NCBI GenBank assembly: GCA_900314525.1
Contig: OMVN01000001.1
Span: 62,001 to 126,000 of the forward strand
DNA: 64,000 bases
Reading direction: 5' to 3'
Source: an uncultured Eubacteriales bacterium
Lineage (GTDB): Bacteria > Bacillota > Clostridia > Lachnospirales > Lachnospiraceae
A program made the position numbers and the translations under genes. Positions within the stretch are counted from its first letter, which is position 1. Every line of letters starts with the position of its first letter. The notes under the pieces were generated by a model. The model was not told where the DNA came from, did no database searches, and was given only the letters and a program-made list of their open reading frames with translations. Below are positions 52,824-62,842 of the stretch, one piece after another.

Positions 52824-54200
52824 TTATTTTTTTATATACTTTGAAATATAAAATCCATCATATTTCTCAGTAATAAATAGCTTTAGGAAACCTTCCTTCG
52901 CTGTATCTTTATTATTTCCAATTTGCAGAATCTCATCAGATAAATAATCTGTTATATCTGATGTCTCCATATCAAAAGTCTCTAAAAGCCACTCTCTTAT
53001 ATAATCATTTTCCTCTTTTGTAATTGTACATGTACTGAATATCAGTATACCGCCCTTTTTCAGATATTTCACTGCATTTGTCAGTATTGAAACTGACATT
53101 TCCGCAAGTTCAAATATATTATCAGTTTTTATATTATATTTTATATCTGATTTTTTCTTCATTACTCCAAGTCCAGAGCAAGGAACATCTGCTATTACAA
53201 GGTCTGCTTTTCCCTCATATTTATCATCATATTCAGTTGCAGAAAAAATCTCTGTTTCAATATTTGTGAATCCACATCTGTTGGCATTTTCTCTGATAAG
53301 TTCAATTTTATGCTCATAAATATCTCTAGATATGATTTTACCTGTATTATTCATTAAATCTGCAACATGTAAGGTTTTTCCACCTGGTGCCCCACATAAA
53401 TCAATAACCATCATACCTGGTTTGACTCCTGCAACCTGTGAAACATATGCTGCCGAAATATCCTGTGGCTGAATTAGTCCCATCTTAAATGCTTTTAGCC
53501 TCTTTATATCTCCTGGATTTTTCAGAATTATAATGTTGTCTGCAAGCGGTGTTATCTCCACTTCCACTTTGTCTTTTTTTAGCAGTTCTACAACATCTTC
53601 AAAAGCCATTTTAGAAACATTAACTCTGACAGAAATGCTGTCACTGTCACTAAACAGACAGTCTAACATTTCTTCGGTATTACTGATTCCATTTTCCTCT
53701 ATAAGGAATTTCACAAGCCATTCAGGTATTGAGTATCTAATTTCCATATACTTATAAATATCATCGCTTTTTTCAGGATATTTAATATTGTTTTTCTCCC
53801 TTGAAATGGTTCTAAGCACCCCATTAACAAAAGAAGACAGGTTTCTAAAATTACTTTCTTTTACAATCTTAACTGCCTCATTACATGCTGCTCTGTCTGG
53901 GATATGATCCATGTACATTATCTGGTACACACTCATTCTGAGTAATTCCCTGATAAAAGGTTTCATCTTTTTAACAGGAGTGTTTGAATACTGATCTATA
54001 ATGTAATCCAGTGTGATTTTTCTCTCAATTGTTCCCTTAGACACTCTTTTAATGAATGCCTTGTTTACATTATCCGCGCTTGCATAACCCAGTTTATCCT
54101 GTTCATTTTTTATAACTATATGGCTTGGCTTTTTCTCTTCAAGTACATCTGTAATTATATTTAATACAATTTTCCTTGAATTATATGGCATTATATTCAT
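52824..54200 (-). CDS. rsmB: 16S rRNA (cytosine(967)-C5)-methyltransferase
   Basis: RsmB methylates C967 of 16S rRNA. The 458-residue protein joins an N-terminal NusB-like RNA-binding domain (about 1-140) to a SAM methyltransferase with VIDLCGAPGGKTLHVADLM, the first catalytic cysteine in DVPCSGLGVM and the second in IFSTCTITKEEN. Its start overlaps the fmt stop by 4 bp (ATGA). Standard order def-fmt-rsmB-rlmN-prpC-prkC. Confidence 0.95.
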   Translation of the reverse strand: MNIMPYNSRKIVLNIITDVLEEKKPSHIVIKNEQDKLGYASADNVNKAFIKRVSKGTIERKITLDYIIDQYSNTPVKKMKPFIRELLRMSVYQIMYMDHIPDRAACNEAVKIVKESNFRNLSSFVNGVLRTISREKNNIKYPEKSDDIYKYMEIRYSIPEWLVKFLIEENGISNTEEMLDCLFSDSDSISVRVNVSKMAFEDVVELLKKDKVEVEITPLADNIIILKNPGDIKRLKAFKMGLIQPQDISAAYVSQVAGVKPGMMVIDLCGAPGGKTLHVADLMNNTGKIISRDIYEHKIELIRENANRCGFTNIETEIFSATEYDDKYEGKADLVIADVPCSGLGVMKKKSDIKYNIKTDNIFELAEMSVSILTNAVKYLKKGGILIFSTCTITKEENDYIREWLLETFDMETSDITDYLSDEILQIGNNKDTAKEGFLKLFITEKYDGFYISKYIKK

Positions 54201-55126
54201 TTAAGAACAACTCCTTTTTCTAATTTGTTTCCCCTTAAGAATATATCCGATTTCATTCTCTTTTTGCCTTCAAGCTGAAGTTCATTTATCTTCAATGACT
54301 TGCTTCCTGTCTTAACTACAAAATAGTCTTTTGTAACTTCTACAATTTCACCATTCTCGCCTTCATAATCCTTATCAACAACATCAGCATCCCAGATTTT
54401 AAGTGTCTTATCTGCTAATTTTGTGTAAGCACTTGGCCATGGATTAAGCCCTCTGATTAATCTTTCAATCTTTACTGCTTCCTGGTTAAAATCAATATTA
54501 CCCAGTTCTTTTTTTAGCATTTTAGCATAATTTGATTTAGTGTCATCCTGCTTTACAGGTGTAACTGTTCCTGCCTGTAAATCATCCAATGTCTTAACTA
54601 TTAAATTTGCACCTGCTATAGAAAGCTTGTCAAATAAAGATCCGCCAGTTTCTTTTTTATCGATTGGAACTTTTACCACTTCTAAAATGTCTCCGGTGTC
54701 TAAGCCCTCATTCATTTGCATTGTGGTTACACCGCTTTCCTCTTCGCCGTCAATTACTGCCCATTGTATCGGAGCGGCTCCACGATATTTTGGTAAAAGT
54801 GATGCATGTACGTTAATACATCCATACTGGCCCATTTCTAGTATTTCCTTTGGAAGAATCTGTCCAAAGGCAATTACTACTATTACATCTATATCAAGTT
54901 TTTTTAGCTCATCTATAAATTCAGGCTCTCTAACCTTCACTGGCTGATATACCTTTAAGTCATGTTTTAACGCCTCTTCTTTTACAGGAGTAAACATGAC
55001 CTTCTCTCCCCTACCTTTTTTCTTATCTGGCTGTGTCACAACTGCAGTAATGTTGTGGCCTGCAGCTATAAGACTCTTTAGTGCCTCAACTGAAAAGTCA
55101 GGGGTTCCCATAAATACTATATTCAT
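54197..55126 (-). CDS. fmt: Methionyl-tRNA formyltransferase
   Basis: Fmt formylates initiator Met-tRNA with 10-formyl-tetrahydrofolate, supplied by folD and fhs a few genes upstream. The 309-residue protein has the IVFMGTPDFSVEAL start, catalytic Asn105 and His107 in INVHASLLPKYRGAAPI, and a C-terminal OB-like domain. It sits 4 bp after def. Confidence 0.97.
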   Translation of the reverse strand: MNIVFMGTPDFSVEALKSLIAAGHNITAVVTQPDKKKGRGEKVMFTPVKEEALKHDLKVYQPVKVREPEFIDELKKLDIDVIVVIAFGQILPKEILEMGQYGCINVHASLLPKYRGAAPIQWAVIDGEEESGVTTMQMNEGLDTGDILEVVKVPIDKKETGGSLFDKLSIAGANLIVKTLDDLQAGTVTPVKQDDTKSNYAKMLKKELGNIDFNQEAVKIERLIRGLNPWPSAYTKLADKTLKIWDADVVDKDYEGENGEIVEVTKDYFVVKTGSKSLKINELQLEGKKRMKSDIFLRGNKLEKGVVLK

Positions 55127-55130
55127 ATTA

Positions 55131-55598
55131 TTATTCTTCCTCTGAAACGTCTGCTAATTCACCCTCTACAAGATCCACATATAATTTTCCATCTAAGTGA
55201 TCACACTCATGACATATTGCTCTTGCAAGAAGTTCTGTTCCCTCTAATTCAAATTTCTCCATATTTTCGTCATATGCTTCTACTTTTACATAGTTTGGTC
55301 TCGTAACCATGCCTGCTTTTCCAGGTACACTTAAACATCCCTCAGAACCACATTGTTCTCCATCTGTCATTGTAATAACTGGATTAACAAATACAAGTGG
55401 TCCCTCACCTATATCTATTACAACTATTCTCTTTAAAATTCCAACCTGTGGAGCAGCTAGTCCAACACCGTCATATTCGTACATTGTTTCTAACATGTCT
55501 TCAATAAGGCTCTTTGTTCTTCCAGTTATTTCCTTGACTTCTTTCGCTTTCTTAGTTAATATTGGGTCTCCCATTGTTCTAACATTTCTGATTGCCAT
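55131..55598 (-). CDS. def: Peptide deformylase
   Basis: Def removes the N-formyl group from nascent proteins. The 155-residue metalloenzyme has all three motifs: GVGLAAPQVG (44-53), EGCLS (86-90, metal Cys88) and HECDH (130-134, two metal His and catalytic Glu). It pairs with fmt immediately downstream. Confidence 0.97.
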   Translation of the reverse strand: MAIRNVRTMGDPILTKKAKEVKEITGRTKSLIEDMLETMYEYDGVGLAAPQVGILKRIVVIDIGEGPLVFVNPVITMTDGEQCGSEGCLSVPGKAGMVTRPNYVKVEAYDENMEKFELEGTELLARAICHECDHLDGKLYVDLVEGELADVSEEE

Positions 55599-55626
55599 TT
55601 TTTTATATTCCTTTCAAAATAATTTA

Positions 55627-57867
55627 CTAGTATAAACTCATCGGATTAAAATCAAATTGTATCTGGAGTTTCTTATATCTCTCAACCATTCCAATGTATT
55701 TTAAGATTGCATTTTTAACTTTAATTAACGTATCTCCATCCTCATGTTTCAAATAAATAACATTTCTGTATACATCATTTATTTTTGAAACAGCTGCTTT
55801 TGACGGTCCGATTATTCTCAGATTTTCAATATTACTTTTCTCTATTCTGTTTGCAATATCTATTGTTGCATTCATTGCAAATTCTTCATTTTTATCAGTT
55901 ATCAATATTGCCATCATATCATAAACAGGCGGATATGTCATCAGCTTGCGGTATGCGATTTCATTTTCAAAAAACTTCTCATAGTCCTGATTTGCAGAAT
56001 AAACTATACATTTTTCATCAGGATTATAAGTCTGTATTACCACATTACCTGGTATGTTTCCTCTCCCTGCTCTTCCCGCTGCCTGTGTCAGAAGACAAAA
56101 TGTTCTCTCCGCAGCCATATAGTCTGAAGCATAGAGGGAAATATCCGCGGCGATTATTCCAACCAGTGTTACATTTGAGAAATCATGTCCTTTAACTATC
56201 ATCTGAGTTCCTACTAAGACATCTGCACTCCCGCTTTCAAACTCAGAGAGAATAGATTCATAACTTCCTTTTTCTCTGGTAGTATCCATGTCCATTCTAA
56301 GAACCCTGACTCCCTTAAATTCCTCTTCTATCCTCTCAGCCACTTTTTCAGTTCCAGTTCCGAACTTTCCAATATACTTTGACTGACAAACCGGACAAGT
56401 TTTAGGAGAGTCTATCTGATATCCACAATAATGGCAGGATAAAACATCTCCACCTCTTCTTCTGTGAAGTGTGAGAGTAACATCACAGTGAGGACATTTT
56501 ATTGATTTTCCACATTTTCTGCATGATACAAAAGATGAATATCCTCTTCTGTTAATAAAAAGCATTATCTGTTCTTTTTTATTTAATCTGTCAGCAATTA
56601 ATGATTTTAATCTATTGCTAAAAATGTCTTTATTTCCTGATTCTAATTCCTGTCTCATGTCAACTATATCCACATCAGGGAGGCTCAGATTATTGGCTCT
56701 CTTTTCAAGCTTATATAACTCATACTCTCCTTTTTGGGCCTTATAATATGTTGATACTGATGGAGTTGCAGATCCAAGTACTACTGCTGCCCCTGTGAGT
56801 TCTGCCCTTTTTATAGCAACATCCCTGGCATGATATTTAGGTACTGAATCGCTCTTATATGCACCTTCATGCTCTTCATCAATTATTATCAGTCCAAGAT
56901 TGTTAAATGGTGTAAATAATGCAGATCTAGGCCCTATCATTATTTTTACATCACCATTTTTTGCTCTCTGAAACTGATCATAACGTTCTCCCTTTGAAAG
57001 TTTTGAATTAATAATTGAAACAATGTTTCCAAATCTTTTATAGAATCTCTTTATTGTCTGGAATGTAAGGGAAATCTCTGGTATTAAAACTATAACTTCC
57101 TGTCCCTTTTTTATGGTATTTTCGATAATTTCCATATAGACTTCAGTTTTTCCAGAACCAGTAATTCCAAATATTAGCTTAGGCCTTAAATCTCCACCAT
57201 CAATAGATTTAATTATTCTGTCTGAAACATATTTCTGATCAATGTTTAATTCTATTTTGGCATCATCCTGTTTTAAATTTCCCACAGGATTTCTATAAAT
57301 TTCTGTCCTGTTAATTTTAATTATTGAAGCCTTGCAAAGAGCTTTTATGACAGAGTCGGATACTGACAGTTTTGAAATTGCCATATTGTATTCCATTTCG
57401 TCAGTATTTATAAGTTCCAGAATCAGCTTTGCTCTTGAAAGGGTATTTTTTCTATCACTGTATTTATCATACAGTTCATATGCCTCTTTTTCTGAAACAT
57501 TAAGCGTAAGATATTTCTTTTCTTTGCTCTTTATGCTCTCCTTTACAGGTATTACTGTTTTCAATGCCTTGTTCATAGTACAGCCATACCTCTCTTTTAT
57601 ATACTCTGCCAGAGAAATAAGTACTGATTCTATCTGAACATTTTTTTCATTTATGGATTCTATATATTTTAATCTTTCAATTGCAATTTCCGGTTTATCC
57701 GTAATCTCTGTAATATATCCGTTAATTTTCTTATTTCCTTTGCCAAAGGGTATCACAACACCCATGCCTGGTCGTACCCTGTCACATAATTCATCAGGAA
57801 CTATGTACTGAAACGTCCTGTCTAATGACTCATGGGAAATGTCAACAATAATGCCTGCAAATTTCAT
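55627..57867 (-). CDS. priA: Primosomal replication-restart helicase PriA
   Basis: PriA reloads the replisome at collapsed forks. The 746-residue protein has the 3'-DNA-end-binding N-terminus, helicase motif I FGITGSGKTEVYM, DEEH motif II, GSATPS motif III, a zinc region with Cys pairs (SCRKCGKSIKCPHC, CHYCGYQ, CPVCQS) and QAAGRAGRG motif VI. ATG start; it begins a tight run into def and fmt with folD just upstream. Confidence 0.97.
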   Translation of the reverse strand: MKFAGIIVDISHESLDRTFQYIVPDELCDRVRPGMGVVIPFGKGNKKINGYITEITDKPEIAIERLKYIESINEKNVQIESVLISLAEYIKERYGCTMNKALKTVIPVKESIKSKEKKYLTLNVSEKEAYELYDKYSDRKNTLSRAKLILELINTDEMEYNMAISKLSVSDSVIKALCKASIIKINRTEIYRNPVGNLKQDDAKIELNIDQKYVSDRIIKSIDGGDLRPKLIFGITGSGKTEVYMEIIENTIKKGQEVIVLIPEISLTFQTIKRFYKRFGNIVSIINSKLSKGERYDQFQRAKNGDVKIMIGPRSALFTPFNNLGLIIIDEEHEGAYKSDSVPKYHARDVAIKRAELTGAAVVLGSATPSVSTYYKAQKGEYELYKLEKRANNLSLPDVDIVDMRQELESGNKDIFSNRLKSLIADRLNKKEQIMLFINRRGYSSFVSCRKCGKSIKCPHCDVTLTLHRRRGGDVLSCHYCGYQIDSPKTCPVCQSKYIGKFGTGTEKVAERIEEEFKGVRVLRMDMDTTREKGSYESILSEFESGSADVLVGTQMIVKGHDFSNVTLVGIIAADISLYASDYMAAERTFCLLTQAAGRAGRGNIPGNVVIQTYNPDEKCIVYSANQDYEKFFENEIAYRKLMTYPPVYDMMAILITDKNEEFAMNATIDIANRIEKSNIENLRIIGPSKAAVSKINDVYRNVIYLKHEDGDTLIKVKNAILKYIGMVERYKKLQIQFDFNPMSLY

Positions 57868-57875
57868 ATATATCC

Positions 57876-58739
57876 CTACTTTGTTTTGCCTTTTATATCC
57901 TGTATTTCAACTGCATTTACACAGTTTTTCATAAGCATTGCAATTGTCATCGGACCTACACCACCAGGAACTGGTGTTATTGCCGATGTATGTGGCATAA
58001 CAGAATCAAAATCTACATCACCGCATAACTTATTCTCATCATTTCTGTGAATTCCAACATCAATAACTACAGCACCTTCTTTAACATAGTCTGCATCTAT
58101 AAATTTTGGTTTTCCAATTGCAACTATTAAGATATCTGCTCTCTTGCATATCTCTTTCAGGTACTTTGTGTGTGAATGCGCAACTGTTACTGTGGCATTT
58201 TCTCTGAGCATGAGCATTGACATTGGTTTTCCTACTATGTTGCTTCTGCCAATAACAACACACTCTTTGCCATCCATTTCTACATTATATCTCTTTAATA
58301 ATTCTATAATTCCATATGGTGTACATGAAATAAATCCCTTATTTCCTATTGAGAGTGCACCTACACTTGCAGGATGAAATCCATCAACATCCTTGAGTGG
58401 ATTAATTGTCTTAATTACTTTATTTTCATCAATATGACGTGGAAGAGGAAGCTGAACTAAAATTCCATTAACATCATCTCTTTCATTGAGTTCTTTTACT
58501 AGATTTAAGAGTTCCTCTTCAGTAGTACTCTCTGGAAGTTCATATGAGAGAGATTTTATACCTATAAATTCACATGCTTTCTTTTTATTTCTAACATAAA
58601 CTGAGCTGGCCTTGTCATCTCCAACCTGAATAACTGCTAGACAAATACTTATACCCTGTTTCCCATACTCTGCAACTTTTTCTTTTAATTCCAGTTTTAG
58701 ATCTGTAGATACTTTTTTTCCATCGATGATTTCTGCCAT
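57876..58739 (-). CDS. folD: Methylenetetrahydrofolate dehydrogenase/cyclohydrolase
   Basis: FolD interconverts 5,10-methylene- and 10-formyl-tetrahydrofolate. The protein (about 287 residues) has YVRNKKKACEFIGI with the catalytic lysine, GILVQLPLPRHI, CVVIGRSNIVGKPMSMLML nucleotide motif and the end VTPVPGGVGPMTIAMLM. ATG 58739 with AGAGGA upstream is chosen over a TTG two codons earlier. Together with fhs and fmt it forms a one-carbon group. Confidence 0.96.
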   Translation of the reverse strand: MAEIIDGKKVSTDLKLELKEKVAEYGKQGISICLAVIQVGDDKASSVYVRNKKKACEFIGIKSLSYELPESTTEEELLNLVKELNERDDVNGILVQLPLPRHIDENKVIKTINPLKDVDGFHPASVGALSIGNKGFISCTPYGIIELLKRYNVEMDGKECVVIGRSNIVGKPMSMLMLRENATVTVAHSHTKYLKEICKRADILIVAIGKPKFIDADYVKEGAVVIDVGIHRNDENKLCGDVDFDSVMPHTSAITPVPGGVGPMTIAMLMKNCVNAVEIQDIKGKTK

Positions 58740-58756
58740 TTCCAATTCCTCTCTTC

Positions 58757-60250
58757 CTATATTTTACCGCCAAGTTCTTCCATTATTTCTGCAATTATAA
58801 CTCTCTCATCAAAAGGATATCTGACGCCTTCTATTTCCTGATAATCCTCATGGCCCTTTCCAAGTAGTAATACAATATCTCCATCTTTCGCATTTTCAAT
58901 ACTGTATTTTATTGCTTCTTTTCTATCAGGAATTACAATATATTTCCCATCAGTCTTTTTCATTCCAACAAGGATATCATCTATAATGTCATTTACATTT
59001 TCAAATCTTGAGTTATCCGCTGTAACAATAGAAAAATCTGCCAATCTTCCTGAAACCTCACCCATCTCATATCTTCTGAGTTTTGATCTGTTTCCGCCAC
59101 AGCCAAAAAGGCTAACAATTCTCTTAGGTTTATACTCTCTTATTGTTGAAAGCAGACTTTCCATACTCATTGCATTATGAGCATAATCTATCATAAGTGT
59201 AAATCTGTCAGATACTTTTACCTGTTCAACTCTTCCCTTAACAAAAGTCTTAAGAAGTGCTTTTTTTATGTCCTCAATATCAACTCCAATAAGTGATGAA
59301 ACGAGGATAGCAGCCATAGCATTATATGCGGAGAATTTTCCTGGAGTTGCAACTACTATATTTCCTTCCACTGCACCATGGGAATCAAATGAAATTCCAA
59401 TCATTCCTGGTTTCATTACATATTCCAGGTTTTCTGCGTAGAGTGAGGAATCTTCATCAAACCCATATGTGTAAATATCACATGTGGCATTCTTTGTCAT
59501 CTCATCTGTCTCTTTGTCATCCAGATTAAATATTCCGTGTTTACACTGTGTGAAAAGTATACTCTTACAATGTCTGTACTCTGCATAATCCTTATGCTCA
59601 TTTTCTCCAATATGATCTGGAGCAAGATTTGTAAATATTCCATAATCGAACTCTATTCCATATGTTCTGTCTAATTTGAGAGCCTGAGATGAAACCTCCA
59701 TAACACATGTATCACAGCCATCTTCCACCATCATTCTGAAAAATTTCTGTATATCATATGATTCTGGTGTTGTGTTATGAATTTCTATATATTTATCCTT
59801 TATATAAACTCCTGTAGTACCAATAATACCTACATTTTTTCCATGCTGAGTTAATATATCTCTTATCATAAACGATGTTGTAGTTTTACCCTTGGTTCCA
59901 GTAATAGCAATAGTTGTAAGGTCATTTCCCGGATGTTCAAAGATAGCCTGAGATAATACAGCTAAAGCTCTTCTGTTATTATCTGTTTTAATTACAAGAC
60001 TTTCATTATCTTCATCAAAGTCCTTAACATCTTTTTCAATTACAAATGCTCTGCATCCAGCATCATATGCCTTCTTAATATAATCATGTCCATCTGAAAC
60101 GGCCCCAATTATACATACAAAAATTGTATCCTTTGTTGCTTTTCTTGAATCAAATACTACATCACTTACTTCTGTATCAATATTTCCTTTTAAAACCTTG
60201 TGATCAAGTCCTTTTACAAGATCTCTGACTTTTCTTGCTTTCACACACAA
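58757..60250 (-). CDS. murE: UDP-MurNAc-tripeptide synthetase (meso-DAP type)
   Basis: MurE adds the third amino acid to the wall stem peptide. The protein (about 497 residues) has the VSDVVFDSRKATKDTIFV start region, ATP loop ITGTKGKTTTSFM, the NTTPESYD substrate segment, and DNSRFE in place of the DNPR that marks meso-diaminopimelate users; the Arg is kept, so DAP is expected, and dapF lies next door. The start is uncertain: TTG 60250 (6 nt after AAAGG) or GTG 60244; the longer frame overlaps dapF and is rejected. It is away from the dcw cluster where murE often sits. Confidence 0.93.
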   Translation of the reverse strand: MCVKARKVRDLVKGLDHKVLKGNIDTEVSDVVFDSRKATKDTIFVCIIGAVSDGHDYIKKAYDAGCRAFVIEKDVKDFDEDNESLVIKTDNNRRALAVLSQAIFEHPGNDLTTIAITGTKGKTTTSFMIRDILTQHGKNVGIIGTTGVYIKDKYIEIHNTTPESYDIQKFFRMMVEDGCDTCVMEVSSQALKLDRTYGIEFDYGIFTNLAPDHIGENEHKDYAEYRHCKSILFTQCKHGIFNLDDKETDEMTKNATCDIYTYGFDEDSSLYAENLEYVMKPGMIGISFDSHGAVEGNIVVATPGKFSAYNAMAAILVSSLIGVDIEDIKKALLKTFVKGRVEQVKVSDRFTLMIDYAHNAMSMESLLSTIREYKPKRIVSLFGCGGNRSKLRRYEMGEVSGRLADFSIVTADNSRFENVNDIIDDILVGMKKTDGKYIVIPDRKEAIKYSIENAKDGDIVLLLGKGHEDYQEIEGVRYPFDERVIIAEIMEELGGKI

Positions 60251-60263
60251 CACCAGCCTTTCA

Positions 60264-61109
60264 TTAAATTTCGATTTCGCCATCAAACACATGAGTTGCA
60301 AGGCCCTTCATTATTACGGTCCCATCTTCATAATATGTGTCCTTAAGCACACCTCCAAGAATGTGAATATTAAGTTCTTCACCATATTTTGCATAGCCAT
60401 TTAAAACTGCAGCTACAGTAACTGCGCATGTTCCTGTGCCGCATGACATAGTCTCTCCGGTTCCTCTCTCAAATACTCTCATTCTAAAATTGTGGTCATC
60501 AATAATTTCCACAAATTCTGTATTTACTTTCTCAGGAAATAATGGATGATTTTCAAATTTTCTGCCTATTTTATCGAAATCCAGGTCATCAATTCCATCC
60601 ATAAAAATTACTAGATGAGGATTACCCATTGACACTGCAGTACCTGTGTAATCCTTTCCATCAACTGTAATTGTTTTGCCAATAAAAGAATCAGCTGAGT
60701 CATTCATAGGGATTAATGAAGGTTTAATTATTGCCTTACCCATATTTACCTCAACATAAGTAACTAAATCATTTTCATCCGTTGTGACTGTTACATCCTT
60801 TATACCAGATGCAGTCTCAATCTTCATATTCTTCTTATTGGTTATTTTATGGTCATAAGCATATTTCGCAACACATCTTATGCCATTTCCACACATTTTG
60901 CCCTCTGAGCCATCATTGTTGTACATAATCATTCGCACATCTGCAACATCTGATGGAGCTACAATAATCAGTCCGTCTGAACCAATATAAAAGTGTGGTT
61001 TGCTTAGTTTTATTGCTGCACTTTCAGGATCTTCAATTTTCTGTGTAAATCCATTCACATAAATATAATCATTTCCTGTTCCATGCATCTTTGTAAATTT
61101 CAGTTTCAT
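60264..61109 (-). CDS. dapF: Diaminopimelate epimerase
   Basis: DapF makes meso-DAP from LL-DAP for lysine and peptidoglycan. The 281-residue protein has KMHGTGNDYIYV, the first catalytic Cys73 in KMCGNGIRCVAKYAYD and the second in MSCGTGTCAVT near 220. It is followed immediately by murE, which uses the product, a functional pairing. Confidence 0.97.
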   Translation of the reverse strand: MKLKFTKMHGTGNDYIYVNGFTQKIEDPESAAIKLSKPHFYIGSDGLIIVAPSDVADVRMIMYNNDGSEGKMCGNGIRCVAKYAYDHKITNKKNMKIETASGIKDVTVTTDENDLVTYVEVNMGKAIIKPSLIPMNDSADSFIGKTITVDGKDYTGTAVSMGNPHLVIFMDGIDDLDFDKIGRKFENHPLFPEKVNTEFVEIIDDHNFRMRVFERGTGETMSCGTGTCAVTVAAVLNGYAKYGEELNIHILGGVLKDTYYEDGTVIMKGLATHVFDGEIEI

Positions 61110-61126
61110 TAAATGCCTCCTTAATA

Positions 61127-62809
61127 TTAGAATAAGCCTTCAATTACTCCCTCATCATTAACATCAATATTAAATGCTGCAGGATTCTTTGGAAGTCCTG
61201 GCATAGTCATAATTGTTCCTGTTACTGCAACCACAAATCCTGCACCTGCAGAAACATATACCTCTCTTATGTTGATTGTAAATCCTTCAGGTCTTCCAAG
61301 TTTCTTGGCATCATCAGAAAGTGAATACTGATTTTTAGCCATACATACTGGAAGATTTGAAAATCCTAATTCTGCAATCTTGTTAAGAGCTCTCTTAGCA
61401 GCTGGTGAGTACTCAACCTTTGCTGCACCATATATCTTAGTAGCGATTGTAGAAATCTTGTCCTCTAATGACATATCATCAGGGTAAAGAACCTTAAATT
61501 CGCTCTTCTTTGTCTCTAAAGTCTCAAGAACAGCATTGGCTAATTCTACACCGCCTTCTCCGCCATTCTCCCATACTCTTGATAATGCAAACTTGCATCC
61601 TCTTTCTTCGCAGAAATCTTTAATAAATGCATACTCTGCCTCTGTATCTGTTACAAAGGAGTTAAGTGTAACAACTACTGGTACATTAAATAACTGGAGA
61701 TTCTCAATATGTTTTTCAAGGTTTACAATACCTTTCTTTAATGCCTCAAGATTCTCTGTATTTAAGTCTTCTTTTGCAACTCCGCCATTATATTTAAGTG
61801 CTCTTACTGTTGCAACTAATACTACAGCATCAGGCTTTAATCCTGCTTTTCTACACTTAATATCGAAGAATTTTTCAGCACCTAAATCTGCTCCGAATCC
61901 AGCCTCTGTAACAACTATATCAGCCATCTTAAGTGCAAGTTTTGTTGCTCTAACTGAATTACATCCGTGAGCTATATTTGCAAATGGTCCTCCATGTACA
62001 AGTGCAGGTGTATGCTCTAATGTCTGAATAAGGTTTGGTTTAATAGCATCTTTCAATAATGCTGCCATAGCTCCTACAGCCTTAATTTCTTTTGCTGTTA
62101 CAGGTTCTCCCTTATAGTTGTAAGCTACTATAATCTTGCCAAGTCTCTCTTTTAAGTCTTTCATATCATTTGCAAGACAGAGAATTGCCATAATCTCTGA
62201 AGCAACTGTGATTACAAAATGATCTTCTCTTACAAATCCATCTGCCTTAGCACCAAGACCTACTACTATATTTCTTAATGCTCTGTCATTCATATCAAGA
62301 CATCTCTTCCAGATAATCTGTCTTGTATCTATTCCAAGTTCATTTCCCTGCTGAATATGATTATCAATCATAGCTGCAAGAAGGTTGTTAGCTGATGTGA
62401 TTGCGTGGAAGTCACCAGTAAAGTGGAGATTTAAATCCTCCATTGGAACTACCTGTGCATATCCGCCACCTGCTGCTCCTCCTTTAATTCCAAAACAAGG
62501 TCCAAGTGATGGCTCTCTAAGTGCTATAATAGCTTTTTTGCCCATCTTTCCAAATGCCTGTCCAAGTCCTACTGTTGTAGTTGTCTTTCCTTCCCCTGCA
62601 GGAGTTGGATTAATTGCTGTTACTAAAACTAATTTTCCATCTTTATTATTCTCAATTTTTCTGGCAAATTCATCTGAAAGTTTTGCCTTATATTTACCAT
62701 ATAATTCAAGGTCATCCTCTTCAATGTCTAATTTCTTAGCTACCTCTTTGATTGGAAGCATTACAGCCTCCTGTGCGATTTCAATATCTGATTTGTACTC
62801 CTTTACCAT
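61127..62809 (-). CDS. fhs: Formate--tetrahydrofolate ligase
   Basis: Fhs makes 10-formyl-tetrahydrofolate from formate, ATP and tetrahydrofolate and is used in one-carbon metabolism and acetogenesis. The 560-residue protein has the P-loop [15 protein letters not shown] (about 68-82), [20 protein letters not shown], and [17 protein letters not shown] motifs. A GGAAAGAAAG precedes the ATG. No other Wood-Ljungdahl gene is in the window besides folD. Confidence 0.97.
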   Translation of the reverse strand: MVKEYKSDIEIAQEAVMLPIKEVAKKLDIEEDDLELYGKYKAKLSDEFARKIENNKDGKLVLVTAINPTPAGEGKTTTTVGLGQAFGKMGKKAIIALREPSLGPCFGIKGGAAGGGYAQVVPMEDLNLHFTGDFHAITSANNLLAAMIDNHIQQGNELGIDTRQIIWKRCLDMNDRALRNIVVGLGAKADGFVREDHFVITVASEIMAILCLANDMKDLKERLGKIIVAYNYKGEPVTAKEIKAVGAMAALLKDAIKPNLIQTLEHTPALVHGGPFANIAHGCNSVRATKLALKMADIVVTEAGFGADLGAEKFFDIKCRKAGLKPDAVVLVATVRALKYNGGVAKEDLNTENLEALKKGIVNLEKHIENLQLFNVPVVVTLNSFVTDTEAEYAFIKDFCEERGCKFALSRVWENGGEGGVELANAVLETLETKKSEFKVLYPDDMSLEDKISTIATKIYGAAKVEYSPAAKRALNKIAELGFSNLPVCMAKNQYSLSDDAKKLGRPEGFTINIREVYVSAGAGFVVAVTGTIMTMPGLPKNPAAFNIDVNDEGVIEGLF

Positions 62810-62842
62810 AACTTTCTTTCCTCTCTTTTATTTATTTTTTAT

